Below, in pieces: positions 46,395-59,044 of a DNA stretch of 64,000 nt. The first letter of the stretch is position 1; each line of letters starts with the position of its first letter. The notes under the pieces were generated by a model. It searched no databases and had not been told where the DNA came from. It worked only from the letters and a program-made list of their open reading frames with translations. The position numbers and the translations under genes were made by a program. The stretch is from contig NC_052358.1 of the NCBI RefSeq assembly GCF_009727055.1, positions 45,767,692-45,831,691 on the forward strand, written 5' to 3'. This stretch comes from Benincasa hispida (taxonomy: Eukaryota; Streptophyta; Magnoliopsida; Cucurbitales; Cucurbitaceae).

Positions 46395-48534
46395 ATGGCA
46401 TTAAAGAAAGTTGCATCCAAAATAACTACTACAAGCGGCTTCTATATGGGACCTGTCACCCGAAGTCACTTAAAGGGGATCCTATATGAGCAAGAACAAT
46501 GTTTTGTCACCATGGAGAAAATATAAGAACAACTAATGGGATTTTTTAAAAGCGAGATCGTCATCAAAGAAAATCTCTTGTTCAACAACTCTGCTTCTAC
46601 TACTGATCGATTAGAGAAAGAATCACATTTTGATGTAGTGTCTGTTATGATGGAGAATGTAACGATCGATACGGCCATGACAGAGATCGAAAGAAAAATA
46701 AATTTCCTAATGAAAATTGTCGAGGAGCAAGATCATGAAATCACTGTCTTAAAAGATTATATAGAGGCTCATGAAATTGCTGAGTCAAGCCAAACTCCTG
46801 CTGTTAAAACCAATGACAAAGGGAAGAATGTCTTGCATGAAAATAAGTTGCAACAGTCTACCTCTGTCGCCTCTCTGTCGATTCAACAGCTGCAGAATAT
46901 GACTACAAACTTCATTAGGGCTCAGTACGGAGGACTGTCACAATCTTCTTTTATGTACTCTAAGCCATACATTAGAAGAATCGACAATCTAAGAATGCCA
47001 GCGGGTACCAACCTCCAAAGTTCTAGCAATTTGATGAAAAGTGCAACCTAAAGCAACACATTGCCCATTTTATTGAAACATGCGAGAACATGGGAACCAG
47101 AGGAGATCTACTTGTCAAGCAGCTTTTCCGAACCCTGAAAGAAAACCTTTTGACTTGTACACTGTTCTAGAGCTCGAGGTGATCAACAACTGGGAATAAT
47201 TTGAAAGAGAGTTCCTAACTTTTACAGCACTGGGTGTACTATTAGCATGATGAAGCTGACGAACGTCAAGGATCAAAAGGGGGAACCAATCATCAACTAC
47301 ATCAACCGATGGAGAGCTTTGAGTCTTGACTGTAGAGACACACTTATCAAATTGTTTGCTATAGAGATGTCCACCTAAGGCGTGCATTTAGGTCTCCTTT
47401 ACATTCTATAAGGGATAAAACCCCAGATGTTTGAAGAGTTGGCAACTCGCGCCTATGATATAAAGTTGAGCATCGTCAATAGGGGAACTAAGGATTTCTT
47501 GGTCCCTAGAGTGAAGAAAGATAAGAAAGAAGTAAAAGGAATTAATGTCGTTAAAACGACCTTGCTAAAATTTTCTTCCAAAGGAAAAGAGAACAAAGTT
47601 GAGAAGAGGGACGATGGAGGCGAAAGGCGTTGCCTAACTCTAAAAGAAAGGCAGGAGAAGGTTTATCCATTTTCTGATTCCGATGTTGCAGATATGCTCA
47701 AGCAACTGCTAGAAAAGCAACTTATTTAGCTTTTAGAATGCAAACAACTAGAACAAGTAGGAAAAATGGATGATCCTAACGACTGTAAGTATTACAGGGT
47801 TGTTTGCTACCTAGTCGAAAAATTTTCTGTGCTAAAGAAGTTGATTCAAAGGTTGGCTCGTGAGAGAAAGATTAAATTGGATCTGGATTAAGTAGCTCAA
47901 ACAATTTACATTGTAGTGGATGGCTTCAAGTTCCCCAACATCAACTGCGTTTTATGATGAAAGATAAAGCTTGATTTAGTTTGGGACCCTTGAACATATA
48001 GTTGTTCGGTTTCAACAAGCGATTCAAATGACAAACTCTCGAAATAAAGATGATTTTGGTGAAAATGACGACGAAGGACAACTCCTTGTGACTCGTCGAG
48101 AAAGAAGAAAGTCAACTTCACCCCAAAAGAAGTCGGGCTTCTATTGAAAGCGTAAAAGAGGAAGTAAGATTAAAAAAAGGGGGGGAGGGGGGAGGGGGGA
48201 AGGCGTGGAGACCAAAGCTTGTTGAGGAGGAAGATAAAAACTTTCCTTAACCCCGGTGACAGGTGATGCTAGTAGATTTCTTTCTGGAGAACTTCTATAA
48301 GGGCTACTCAAAGAAAGCACTAGAAGTTGTTGCTTGTCATGTTGTCAGCACAACAGAAATTGAGGATACTTCTTTAAGTACATCAGAGACAATGGAAGAA
48401 TCAAAAGACTCACCATCATTCAATATAAATGACTTGTTGTCACTTCCTCCGACAACTAAGACAAATCTTATTGACTCATTGTTAGACTCAAATGCATCTA
48501 ATGCTTCGACCTCTATGACGAGTAGATGCACCGA
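46395..48534 (+). pseudogene. Tat-type gypsy gag remnant
   Basis: Gag starts at 46395 (MALKKVASKITTTSGFYMGP, then VTRSHLKGI) and meets an early stop near 46527. The next frame, 46536-47051, has KEKINFLMK-like coiled-coil text (residues about 50-75) and SIQQLQNMTTNFIRAQYGGL. Frameshifted pieces then give NYINRWRALSLDCRDTL (about 47300) and MFEELATRAYDIKLSIVNRG (47427-47729). The last piece, 48263-48547, has ALEVVACHVVSTTE and FNINDLLSLP. Gag would package element RNA. At least five frame breaks make it non-functional. The order matches gypsy polyproteins I know from cucurbits. Confidence 0.85.
48179..48202 (+). repeat. G-rich tract with G-quadruplex potential
   Basis: Three G-runs of 7, 6 and 6 are separated by single A residues and followed by AAGG. 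It lies where the gypsy gag normally encodes a Lys/Gly-rich stretch, so it probably grew by slippage on a purine-rich codon run. Confidence 0.7.
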
Positions 48535-50596
48535 TGAAGGAAATTAGACATGAGGATTTCCATGAGCAGCGAAATGATCGTTCTAAATCCAATCGTATTT
48601 GAACATACACAATTACAGTCAAGAAACGGAAACATACAAGTCATGAACAAAACAAAATTACAGCATGCGTAACAAAGATCAAGGGAAAGATTACACATAC
48701 CTTTGAAGAATCATCTTCAATTTTCCTTGAACACGAACGGTCGTTCAATCTCCAAGATTGCAACACATGAATGCTCAAACACAATGACCGCAACACAGTA
48801 CGATCAATCCGCAACCACCACAAGAACACCGTGAACTCAACGAACGACCTCCAAAACCTCGACGTCAGTCGAGTTGAGTACAAAACCACCACAATGGATA
48901 CCTTGTTATTTTCGGTGTGAGAATTCAGAAGTGTGGGCTTTGTGTAGACTTGGTTAGAGGAAGAGACCGGGGGAATAATAATTGTGTAAACGATTGAGCA
49001 AGTAGAAGATGGCAGAAGTCTATTGTATAGACGATGCCCAATCGTTTAGAAAAAGCTTCGCGATTGTTTGGCTAATGGCCAGCTGAGTGAACTATCTTGT
49101 AGTGTCACTCCACGATCATTTAGTCTCTCTTCAGCTATCGTTTAGTGAATCTTATTCACTTGACAGCGATTCCGTGAGTTTTCTTTCCGAGAATAGAAAA
49201 TCTCAAATATTACTAAAATTAGGAAAAAAAATTTCCTTTTATCTCACGATTGCCATGAAATCACCAATAACCTCCCACTCAATTGGTTATTAGAGGAAAA
49301 GAGATAATTATCCAACAATTAATATTATTATAAATATATATGATAACCAACTTACCATATTATATTTATAACCTATAGTTTTAATATTTAATCTCATGAA
49401 ACATATAAACCATAGTTCTTTTTCTATTTCATGGTACTTAATGTAAATCTCATTTACATTAATCCTCCACTTGATGTATCTCATACATCACACCGATCAT
49501 ATCATATAGAATTGAATTTCCTCATGTCAATTTGAACATTTCAAATCAACACCAAGAGCTGATTCTCAACTTGAATCCATTGAGCTACCAAGGGGATCTT
49601 ATGGACCTGTAGCTAAAAGCTCCAACGATACGTGAATAACCGACTAAACTCTTTAGTCACGGGATCCACCATCTGTTAACTGTCAGGCACTCTACTAAAG
49701 ACTGACAGCTGCACTTTCCTTACTACAAACATATTATGTGTCTATATCAACCAATCAACAGTGCGATAATCCTTCACAGATCGCTCATAAGTACAGCTGG
49801 GCTAATAACTATTATGCCCCTATAGTTACATCTAACTCCTTAAGTACCACTGATCCCTCTAATACACATAAGTCATAGTTCTACTATGACCGAGTCCTCT
49901 CTTCCAAAGATAACCTGTGGCCACTATGTTCAAGACCTAAAATCATCCCTTAAGAGAGCAATCTATCTACTTACCCTTGCTTCGGTGAAGGAGTGAATTT
50001 CATCTTATGTAACTGAATTCCTAGCTCCTAAATGAGACAGATCCCTAAAATGGTAGGCGTTTGAGTTGGTAATCTGGCCACTTTCATCCATACTAATCAA
50101 AGAACTGCCCTCAAAGGCAGGAGTTCCCAAAACATTCAAGATTGAGGTCATGTCACCTATGGTCGTTTAGGTAAGATGTAAGTCTCAAGTATCAACGACG
50201 TTATATAAAGAGATTAGTCATCTCGTGGTTCAGTCTTATACAAACTCTTTGTATAGGACACCGCCGCTCGCATGTCTCCACATGAATGGTCAGGATCTAC
50301 CATCTGTAGTAGTTCACAATACTTGCAAACCTCTACAAAGCGGGCCATATCCATAGTGTCACCAGGATCAGGTATCTCTCCTTAATCCTTATACTACAGA
50401 CCTATTTAGGTTATCACTTAAGGCATGATCCACTTGTATATCTCATATACATGCTTAAGTTTACATACAATAACCATGGAGCTTTGTTTATTGGATATGA
50501 GTAAATGTCAAATAAATAACTCTTATTTTATTCATAACAATGTGTATAGATTACAAACTACGAGACTCTGAGAGAATTAGGACACCGATCCCAACA
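48535..50596 (-). mobile_element. Solo copia LTR (minus) inside the gypsy element
   Basis: It reads TGAAGGAAATTAG... to ...ATCCCAACA on the plus strand, the ends of a minus-strand subfamily-A LTR, and its body matches 8908-11118 throughout. Gypsy coding sequence stops on one side and resumes as the protease region on the other. The flanking 5-mers (accga, tcctc) do not match, so recombination between two copies or flank decay has removed the duplication. Confidence 0.82.
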
Positions 50597-52464
50597 TCCT
50601 CTTGTTGTACGTTCATAGGTTTCTCAGATGAAGTCTGCTATTAGGATCAAAACTTCATAATAGGCCATTGTATGTCTTAGGATATGCCCAAGAATAGAGG
50701 GTTAGTTGAATTCTCATCGATAATAGATCAACCGTCAATATAATGCCTAAGTCAATTATGAAGCATTTAGGCATCCTGATGGAAGAACTATCAAACAATA
50801 AGTTAGTAATTCAAGTCTTCAACCAAGGCAACCAAAGAGTGGTAGGCATGATATGCTTAGAACTCATCATCGGCGACTTGAAGGCTAACAATTTGTTTCA
50901 TGTCATAGACTATTACTGGGCCATCCTTGGATTCATGGAAATAGGGTGATAACTTTAACACTGCATCAATGTTTCAAGTTCTATCAAAATGGCATGAAGA
51001 AAGTTAAAGCAAACTCTAATTTATTCTCATAAGCTAAGTTTCACTTTGCATATGCGAAGTTTTACTTGAAGGGTGATAGTGTCGGTGAAGCAATGCGTAT
51101 AAAGACCTCGTTAACAAAAGGTAAGTATGAACTCAAGCCAAGATCACAAGCAGATATGAGGAAAGAAACAAGCGACAAGGCACATGTCTCAAGCTAAAAA
51201 AAGAGTGAGGCACCCTCTAGCACTACAAAGATTAAATTTTAAAAGACAAAAAATCTTCGAGCCCTCTAATCCTACACTATATTCCTTTGTCAAAACGTAA
51301 GAAGGGTGAGTCATCATTTGTGGAATGCTCAAAGGTGTTGAGGGTCGGTGATATAGAAATTTTAAAAGAGAATCTTGTTACATCACTAACAAAGATAATG
51401 AAATAGGAAATCCATAGACCAAGTTAGACCTAACAAAAGTAAATCTGCCTAAAAACGGACAAAAGACGAGTTCGACCCTAAGGCTTACAAGCTGTTGGTG
51501 AAAGCACGTTTTAATTTCGTAACTCACACCGAGTTCAAGAGCTTATGGATCTGTGAATGGCCTGAGCTTTTTTCGACCAAGAAGAAGTTTTTTTTCAGAA
51601 AGGGCATGTTGTACCTGCATCAAGAAAATGACTTTGATATAAGTCATTAGAGCCAGTTCGTATAACCAAAAGGTTGAAGGAAAAGGTGGTCAACAACAAT
51701 CATATAACTATAGATGAGGTTGTTGATCAAAAAGAAAGGGAGAGCAATAATCGAAGAACCTCAGCCTTCGACCACATTAGACACCCTGTCGCATGTGTTT
51801 TAGTCTTTAAAAGATTAAGCATGACAGTAGAAGAGAAAGGAAGTCAATACCTACTACCTAGCCTCGGTCGACGTTCGACCTTTCGAAGGTTGACTATGCT
51901 TCCTAAGGTTGAAAAAGTCATTCGTTAAACGCCAAGAGCAACATGATCATCTTCCTTTGAGAGATTAAGTGTGGCAACAAAGAAAGATGGAGGAGTACCT
52001 CGTGTGTCAATATTTTATCATCTCAAATATGAAGAAGTTGATAATCACTCCAACAAAAAATGATCCAATGAGATTAAAAAGTGAAGAAGAGGGTCCAGCG
52101 ACGTTCCCAATGTAACTATAAAGAAGAAGGAACCGATATCTCGCATGTCAGTTTGGTACCGCCTTAAGCATACGAAAACCGAAAGTCAACTAGGTGAGAA
52201 GCCATCCTATGAAACAAAGGGCGACGGAGAAATTTGTAGTGTTATTTCTTCGCGAATGAAAAAAAAAATCTTCATTACTCTTAATATAAGCAAAGGTTCG
52301 CCAAAGGAAAAAAGACATGATGTTATCTTCACTAATTCTGAAAATGAAAGTTTAGAACATGAGGAAGGTGAAACTTCATGTCACCATATTTCCATCATCG
52401 AACAATCGGAGAATGAAATGGATATGGAAGATGCCCCACAGACACTTGAAGATGGTGGTTAGTC
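50597..52464 (+). pseudogene. Tat-type gypsy protease and linker remnant
   Basis: The region resumes the gypsy polyprotein: protease-like text with ILIDNRSTVNIMPKS, MKHLGILMEELSNNKLVIQ and LIIGDLKANNLFHVID (around 50700-50949). The usual Gly of the protease motif is Arg (AGA) here. A long linker follows, ending with SRMKKKIFITLNISKGSPKE, RHDVIFTN and TLEDGG (52145-52462). Stops and shifts are frequent. The reverse transcriptase expected next is missing because a copia LTR begins at 52465. Confidence 0.8.
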
Positions 52465-54757
52465 TGTTGGGGTTGGTGCCCTAAATCTTGTAAGGTCCTA
52501 TAGTTTGTAATTGTAATGTACAAACATTTTATTTATGTAATAAAATATGTGATGTTTTATTTCAAAATTAGTTGAATTAACCACAAACCAATAAACTAAC
52601 ATCCAAGGTTATCTTGTAGCTTAAACATGTATGTAGATACATACAGGTGGATCATGTTTAAGTGATAACCTAAATGGTCTGTAATAGATGGATAAGGTTG
52701 GATACTTTATCCTGGCGACACTACGAGTATGACCCGCTTTGTAGATGCTACAATTGTTGTAAAGTGCTACAAATGATTTGATCCTGATCATTCATGTAGA
52801 GACATGTGAATGGGGATATTTATACAAAGAAGTTTGTATAAGATCGGACCACAGAATGTTTAGTCCCATTATATAACATCATTCATAATAGAGACTTACA
52901 TTTCACAAGGATGACGATAGGTAACATGATCTAAATCCTGAGTGAGTTGTGAACTCCTGCCTATGAAGGCGATCCTTTGATTTGTATAGGTGACAGTGGT
53001 CAGATTGCCGACTCAACAAGCCTGCCATTTTGGGGATTCGTCTGATTGGGGAGCTAGGAACACAACTACACAACAAAGAATTCACTCCTTCCCTAATGTT
53101 GGGGTAAGTAGATAAATTACTCTCTTAAAGGCTGATTCCAAGGCTTGAACAATGTGGCGCCACACCCTCTCTTGGCCCAAGAGGGGTATGGTCATAGTTG
53201 GACTATGGTTTATCGTTCATTAGAGGGATATGTGGTACTTAAGGAGTTAGATGTAACTATAAGAGCAAAACGGTAAGTTTGGTCCAAGTGTACTTACGAG
53301 AATTTTGTGAAGGGTCATTGTACTATTTTTTGGTTATATCCAATGGATACAAAAATATATCTGTAGTGCGAAGATTACAGCTGTCGGTCTTTAGTGGACT
53401 GCCCGTCAGTTAACGGATGATGAATAATTTAATTAAAAAGTTTAATTAATTATTCACCTACTGTAGGAGTTAGGGGTGTGTAGGAATCGACCAAAACTGG
53501 AGAACTGAACCGAATCGACTGGTTTGATCCAACTTTTTTAAAAAGAAGCAACTATCGGTTCACTATGTAGCCGAATCGACTTGTTCAGTTCGATCAATGG
53601 TTCTTTGTCCTGAAAAATCGAAAAAAAACTGAACCAAACCGACCCTATATATTAATATTTATTAAATATTATATTAAGTATAAGTATTATTAAATATTAA
53701 GTAATACTGATCAGTCTATAAGCCCAGCCCATAGCATAAGCCCATAAGCCCAATTTGTTTGTCTAATTAAAAAAAACCATCGGTTATAAACCAAACCGAA
53801 CCGACCTGAACCGATTCAAGTTAACTCGATTTAGGAATCGAAACCAATGAAACACGGTTCTATTTACTTGAGAATCGTGGAGTTTGGTTCGGTTCATAGT
53901 TTGGCCCAAAATCGAACCAAATGGAATCGTGCACACCTTTAGTAGGAGCTTCAAGCTACAGGTCCATGAGGTCCTCTCGATAGCTCAACGGGAATAAATG
54001 AGAGGAAATAAATATTTGAATATGATTCAAATATTAGTTATATGAATTGGATTCATATAGTTGAATTTAATGTAAATGTGATTTATATTGAAAGCCATTT
54101 CTGAGAGAGAATTGAAACTATAGGTTATATTGTATTTGATGCAATATAAAAACTATACGTTATATGTTATATATGATATAACACATATATAACATATAGT
54201 TATGTATATATGTATAATAAATTAGTTATATATATATATATATATAATATTTAAATTTATTAATTTATTTTATTTTATTTTTAATTAAATTAAAGGGAGG
54301 GAAATAACTTCCCACCCCTTAATTCTCTCCGCATCATGTAAGTGGGAGGTTGGGTTCCTGATGGGTCTTCTTTTCCTTCCTGAAAAAAAAAATGGGGATT
54401 TACACACAGAAGAGTTCTGTAAACAATTCCAAAATCTTTTTTTTTCTCTCCTCTCAATCTCCTTTCCCTTACAAAACAGTATGAGCCCACTCCTTCTAGG
54501 TTCTCACATGAGAATATCGAGGTTGTGTTCATGGTTGTGTCCGGTTGGAGATCGAGGTTTCCAATTGAAGAAACGTTCTTAAAAAAGGTAAGGGTTTTCT
54601 AACCCAATTTAATTTTCTGCAATTTCGTTATTAAGCATGTTGTGCTTCTGAATTAAACGCATAATTCTACATATCTCTGTTATTTTTTATATTCTGTAAA
54701 ATTGGGAATTTGGGAGATCCGCTTCCACTCAAGGATCCCCTCATCTTGGTTCCTTCA
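52465..54757 (+). repeat. Copia LTR (subfamily A) carrying a MITE
   Basis: It begins TGTTGGGGTTGGTGCCCTAA, directly after the gypsy linker. It ends GGTTCCTTCA, with the primer-binding site two bases on. Without the 471-bp MITE and its duplicated 8 bp it is about 1.81 kb. It is the plus-strand mirror of the LTRs at 8908-11118 and 48535-50596. Confidence 0.88.
53471..53941. mobile_element. hAT-type MITE 2
   Basis: This 471-bp element has ends TAGGGGTGTG and, inverted, TAAAGGTGTG. It is flanked by gtaggagt (53463-53470) and gtaggagc (53942-53949), an 8-bp duplication with one change. Other LTR copies show uninterrupted ttggagcttcaagc here. The interior is rich in gaaccgaa/ttcggttc motifs that can pair, unlike the ggtcgggtt interior of MITE 1. 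Confidence 0.88.
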
Positions 54758-54758
54758 A

Positions 54759-54772
54759 TGGGTATCAGAGCC
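54759..54772 (+). other. Copia primer-binding site
   Basis: tgggtatcagagcc matches the common plant copia site complementary to initiator-Met tRNA (tggtatcagagc) with one extra G. It lies directly after the LTR end. Confidence 0.85.
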
Positions 54773-57026
54773 TTTAGGTTTTGATCCCAAATTCCCGATT
54801 TTATGAATTAATTTTACAGTTAATGGAGGGTTTTAGCATTCTGTGATTTTTTTTTCATGTGATGAAATTGTTGTTGAATGTAGTATTGCATTGATGGATG
54901 TTGTCGGGATTGGTCATTAGAACTTATGGCTTTCTTTATGAGTTTTAATCTGTAAAGACCCATTTTTCGAGCATTATTAATCTATTGAGTTTATATTCAA
55001 AGTCCTTGAGTTGTTGGTGATGCTTTGTGGCTGAATTTTGGAGAAAACGACGCGAAAAAATGATGGAATTCGAAGGAGTTCGAAATAGTACAGAGGCGTC
55101 TGTACTGTAGCGTCGCAACGTTGTGCCTTAGTGTTGCTGCGATGCGGTGGACGAGAAAAATTTCCATAGCATCGCAACGCTGGGGTACGACGTTGTGACG
55201 CTTCGAGATGGAAGTTTCACGCGGTTCAGCTTCGGTTCGCGAGTGTTTTGTGGTCTGCCAGTCCGGTTCGGCTCATGGGTTCTCCGGTTTGAGTGTTTTT
55301 GGTTCATCTAGACCGATTCCTGGTCCGGTTCGAGCGGTTCAAGGCCCTGTTCACCTGTTTCAAACCAGATGGATATTTATTTGTAACAGTTAGCCTTTTA
55401 TTTATGTTTTTAGGAGTCCAATCCCGGTCTGTTAATTGCTTCTATTATTATACATTTGATGTAGGATTTAATCTTAAATATATGTCATATTGTATGTCAT
55501 ATAATATTAAATCCCACCATATGTTATGCATTTAATTTCATGCATCATTAATATTATAAATGTTATAATATGCATGATTTAATTAATATAGCATGCTCAT
55601 GCATCATATAGTATAAATGTTATAATATATGCATGCATGCATTAATAGCATATCCATGCATCATTTATATTATAATTGTTATAATATATGATTCAATGTA
55701 TGTATGGATGTATGCTATAGTATGTTTCATTACTTTATTATATACATGTTATATATGTTAGTAATGAAATGAATTTGCATGAAGCATGACACTACTTTAG
55801 GTTATTTTATAAATGTTATAATTTACTAAAGTATGTCAAAGCATGCAATGTATGATCTTAATTTATTTCTTTTATTTATAATTGTTGTAACAAAATGAAA
55901 TTAGAAATTAAAATCTATAATTAAGAGTTGCATGCAAACCTTAGGTTAAAAATCATCTTTTAAAATTGTTTTAAAACATGATTCATATAGCCCTAAGATC
56001 ACTTTTCTAATGAGATTATATTTTTTAACTTTAATCTTTTAATCGGTTTAATAGGATTAAATTGATTCTTAATTAAAAGATTAAATAGTGTAAAAAATGT
56101 ATCTATAAGGGACCTTTTGACTAAGACTAGTTCTGTCTAGGTTAAGGTATTTAAGTTGATGGAAACGTAATACCCCTACCTAGGAACTTATCTGGAAAGG
56201 TGAATTAGATAGATTTATTACAAGCATGCAAGTTTGATTAAAGTTTTTTAAAGAGTTTAATGAACCTTAATCAAAATTGTTTAACTATCCAAATACGAGT
56301 GTTATTTCTGGGCAAGTTAAACAATCACTTAGATAAAATCAGTAGCCGGATTTTCCTAAGTTAATTAACCCTAAGTTAAATTCTTACTGGGAGGAAAATG
56401 GGGTATATGATACTTCATTTCATCATCTTCACGTTTCTCCTTAAAATTCACACCGTGAGATCTATACTCAGCCTTGAGGTACCATGGGTGTCCCCATACG
56501 GGTGCCATTTGTATAGATCAATATCGAGGTGAATGGAGAGAGTGTTTATAGTAAATGGGAGTGGGACGTGTGACAACACATCTCTCGATCTCTTTCATTA
56601 GTTTGAAGTAAAGTTTCATGCATGGCCTCGTGGCACCGTGGGTGTCCCCCTAAAGGATGGAATTTTTGCATGACGTTTTATTCAAACTCCAGCAATGAAT
56701 AAGGTTGTTTTAGTTTCATATCCCAATCGGTTTTTCCTACGGTTGGCTCATCGGGGCAGAACTATAGAACCTAAAATGAGATGTTACACTTACAAAAATT
56801 ATTAACCTAGTTTGACAAATTCTGGATCGAACAATGGTGAATGATAGTTATAGTAACAAGGTGTTGGTTCTGTCTATTGGTTGAGAATGTCTCATTTCAA
56901 TGAAGGGGCACTTGATCATCTTACAGTGACTTTTGTCCTGCCTCATTGAAACATCATTGCAAAATAGATGTCACTTAGGGCACATTAAACTAGTTTGCTA
57001 AAATTGATTGGTTGTCTTGTTGGTTT
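54773..57026 (+). other. Long non-coding copia leader
   Basis: About 2.25 kb follow the primer-binding site without any recognisable frame. The last ~850 bp match the region just upstream of gag in element 3 (18287-19175, minus), and the last ~90 bp match the leader stub in element 1 (4262-4357, minus). It is therefore the leader of the same copia subfamily, cut just before gag by the LTR at 57027. A paired motif (CC-TGAGG/CTCGTGG-ACC-TGGGTGTCC) occurs at about 56475-56510 and 56620-56660. Repeated aatgttataatatgcatg phrases lie at 55540-55700. Confidence 0.75.
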
Positions 57027-59044
57027 TGTTGGGTTGTGTGTCCTAAAGCTCACAGTTTGTAAAGTTAAACACATTCTATTATCAATAAAGATGTTATTCA
57101 ACATTTATTCAATAAAGTTGTTGTTGAATCTTTAAATTTCATTCATATAGTCTAAATTCAATAAACTAAGATCCATGGCTATTACACGAATACTTGAAAT
57201 TTATATAGAGACATAAAGATGGATCAAGTTCGAGTAAATAGTCAAAATGGTCTATAGTATATGAATAAGGTTGGGTACCTTATTTTGGTAACACTATTGG
57301 ATGCAACCTACTCTGTAGCGGTTACAAGTTGTTGTAAAGGTGCTACAAACGAAGTGATCCTGATTCGTTCATGTATTGACATGAGGAGTGGGGGTGTCCT
57401 ATGCAATGAATTTGCATTAGACCGAACCAAGAAATAAGTCACTCTTACTTTATAATGCTATTTACTATTTAAGATTGATTATTTTGCTTAGATGACCTAG
57501 GTAACTTGATCTTAATCCGGAGTTAACTATGAACTTCTGTTTATTCGGGATTATCCTTAGGTTTGTATAGGTGAGGGTTTGCTCAACAGTGTCGGCTCAA
57601 TAAGCCTCCCATTTCAAGGGTTAGAGTGGGTAGATAGTTGGGGACATAGGGTGCAAGACGAAATTCATGCCTATCCGATTTAGGAATAGGAGAAAGGTTG
57701 TTCTCTTAAGTATTGAATCCAGATCTTAAACAAAGGGCCCCACCCTATCATTGGCTCGAGAGGGATCCGATTTAGTAATTGGATTATAAACTAATTGTTC
57801 ATTAGAGAATAAGTAGAAACTTAAGGAACAAGACGTAATATCGGGGGTAAAATAGCATATTGACCCAGCCGTTATTACGAACAATCTGTGAATGGTCGAC
57901 TTACTAGTTATGGTTAAATCATGTAGACATAAATATATCTACAGTGAGGAGAGTGCAACTATTGAGCTATAGTGGTGTGACTTGATAGTTAACGAATACT
58001 GATTAATTCGGTCTAAAGATTTTTAGCCAATAATTAATCTTATATCGTTGGAGCTCATGATCTGTAGGTCCATAAGGTCCCTCTACTAGCTCGTAAAACA
58101 TGAACATCTTGAATTAATGAACTGAGTGAATTTCGAATGATATCAATTTGAATTGTTCAAATTGAATTTAGGGTCTGATTTTGAATAAGTTCAAAATCAA
58201 ATTAGGGTTTGTGTAATCATATTTGATATAATTAATTAAAGTTTGATTTGATTGAAATTAAATTGGAGAGTTTACAATATTTAAATATTGATTTAAACAT
58301 TAATTATATGAATAAGATTCATGTTCAAAATCAAATTAGGGTTTGTGTAATCATATTAAATAAATTAATGAATTAAAGGTAATTAATTAATTAAATATCA
58401 AATTGATTTCCAATTTTAACCCAATTTAAGAAATTGGATTTTGTTTTTAAATTTGATTAGTTATGAATTAATCAAAATCAAATTTTAGTTAATTGAAGAG
58501 TTGATTGAAATTTGAATTAAAAAAATAATAACAAATTGGAAATTAGGATTTTGATAGTGGGTTTTTTCCTCAAACACCCAAGCATGAGGTGTTCTTCATG
58601 TAAAATCACACATCAATTTCCACTTGAATCTGAAATAGCTGTTGGCATTGATGTCTTCCGAAGTGCTTGCATGAGATGGATGATTAAAAGGTCTCCATAA
58701 TTGCTCAGATGGTGAAATGCTGAAGTTGGAAAACTTGTTTCCGAGAGCTTCATCTTCTTCCTCTCAAATCCAGAAAATCACCTCACAAATTCACTCTAAT
58801 TTGAGTTCCACCACTCAAATTCAAGACTGAGAATAGTAGAGAATATCTCTTGGTGGTTCACTGAAGATTTGGAGGTGAATTAACGTGAAGAGCAACTTGG
58901 ATTGGAAGATTTGATCAAAGGTATGTGAAACTTGAAACCCACCTTTTGATTTTCTAAAATAGCATGCTTTATAACTCAAATTAAATGTAATTAGAGTTCT
59001 TATTGATTTTGTTTGCTCTCATTGCATGCTAGTATATCCCATCA
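57027..59044 (+). repeat. Copia LTR (subfamily B), 5' LTR of element 4
   Basis: It begins TGTTGGGTTGTGTGTCC and ends ATCCCATCA. Its body matches the LTR at 60423 (gacctactctgtag, cctaggtaacttgatcttaa). No purine tract precedes it, so it is not the 3' LTR of the element upstream. The expected primer-binding site has decayed to agtttaatgaaaat. Confidence 0.8.

Noticed and set aside
52465..57026. Large retrotransposon derivative (LARD) with a unique non-coding interior
   Set aside because: The interior matches the leader before copia gag in elements 1 and 3, so it is a truncated copia leader. No purine tract precedes the LTR at 57027.
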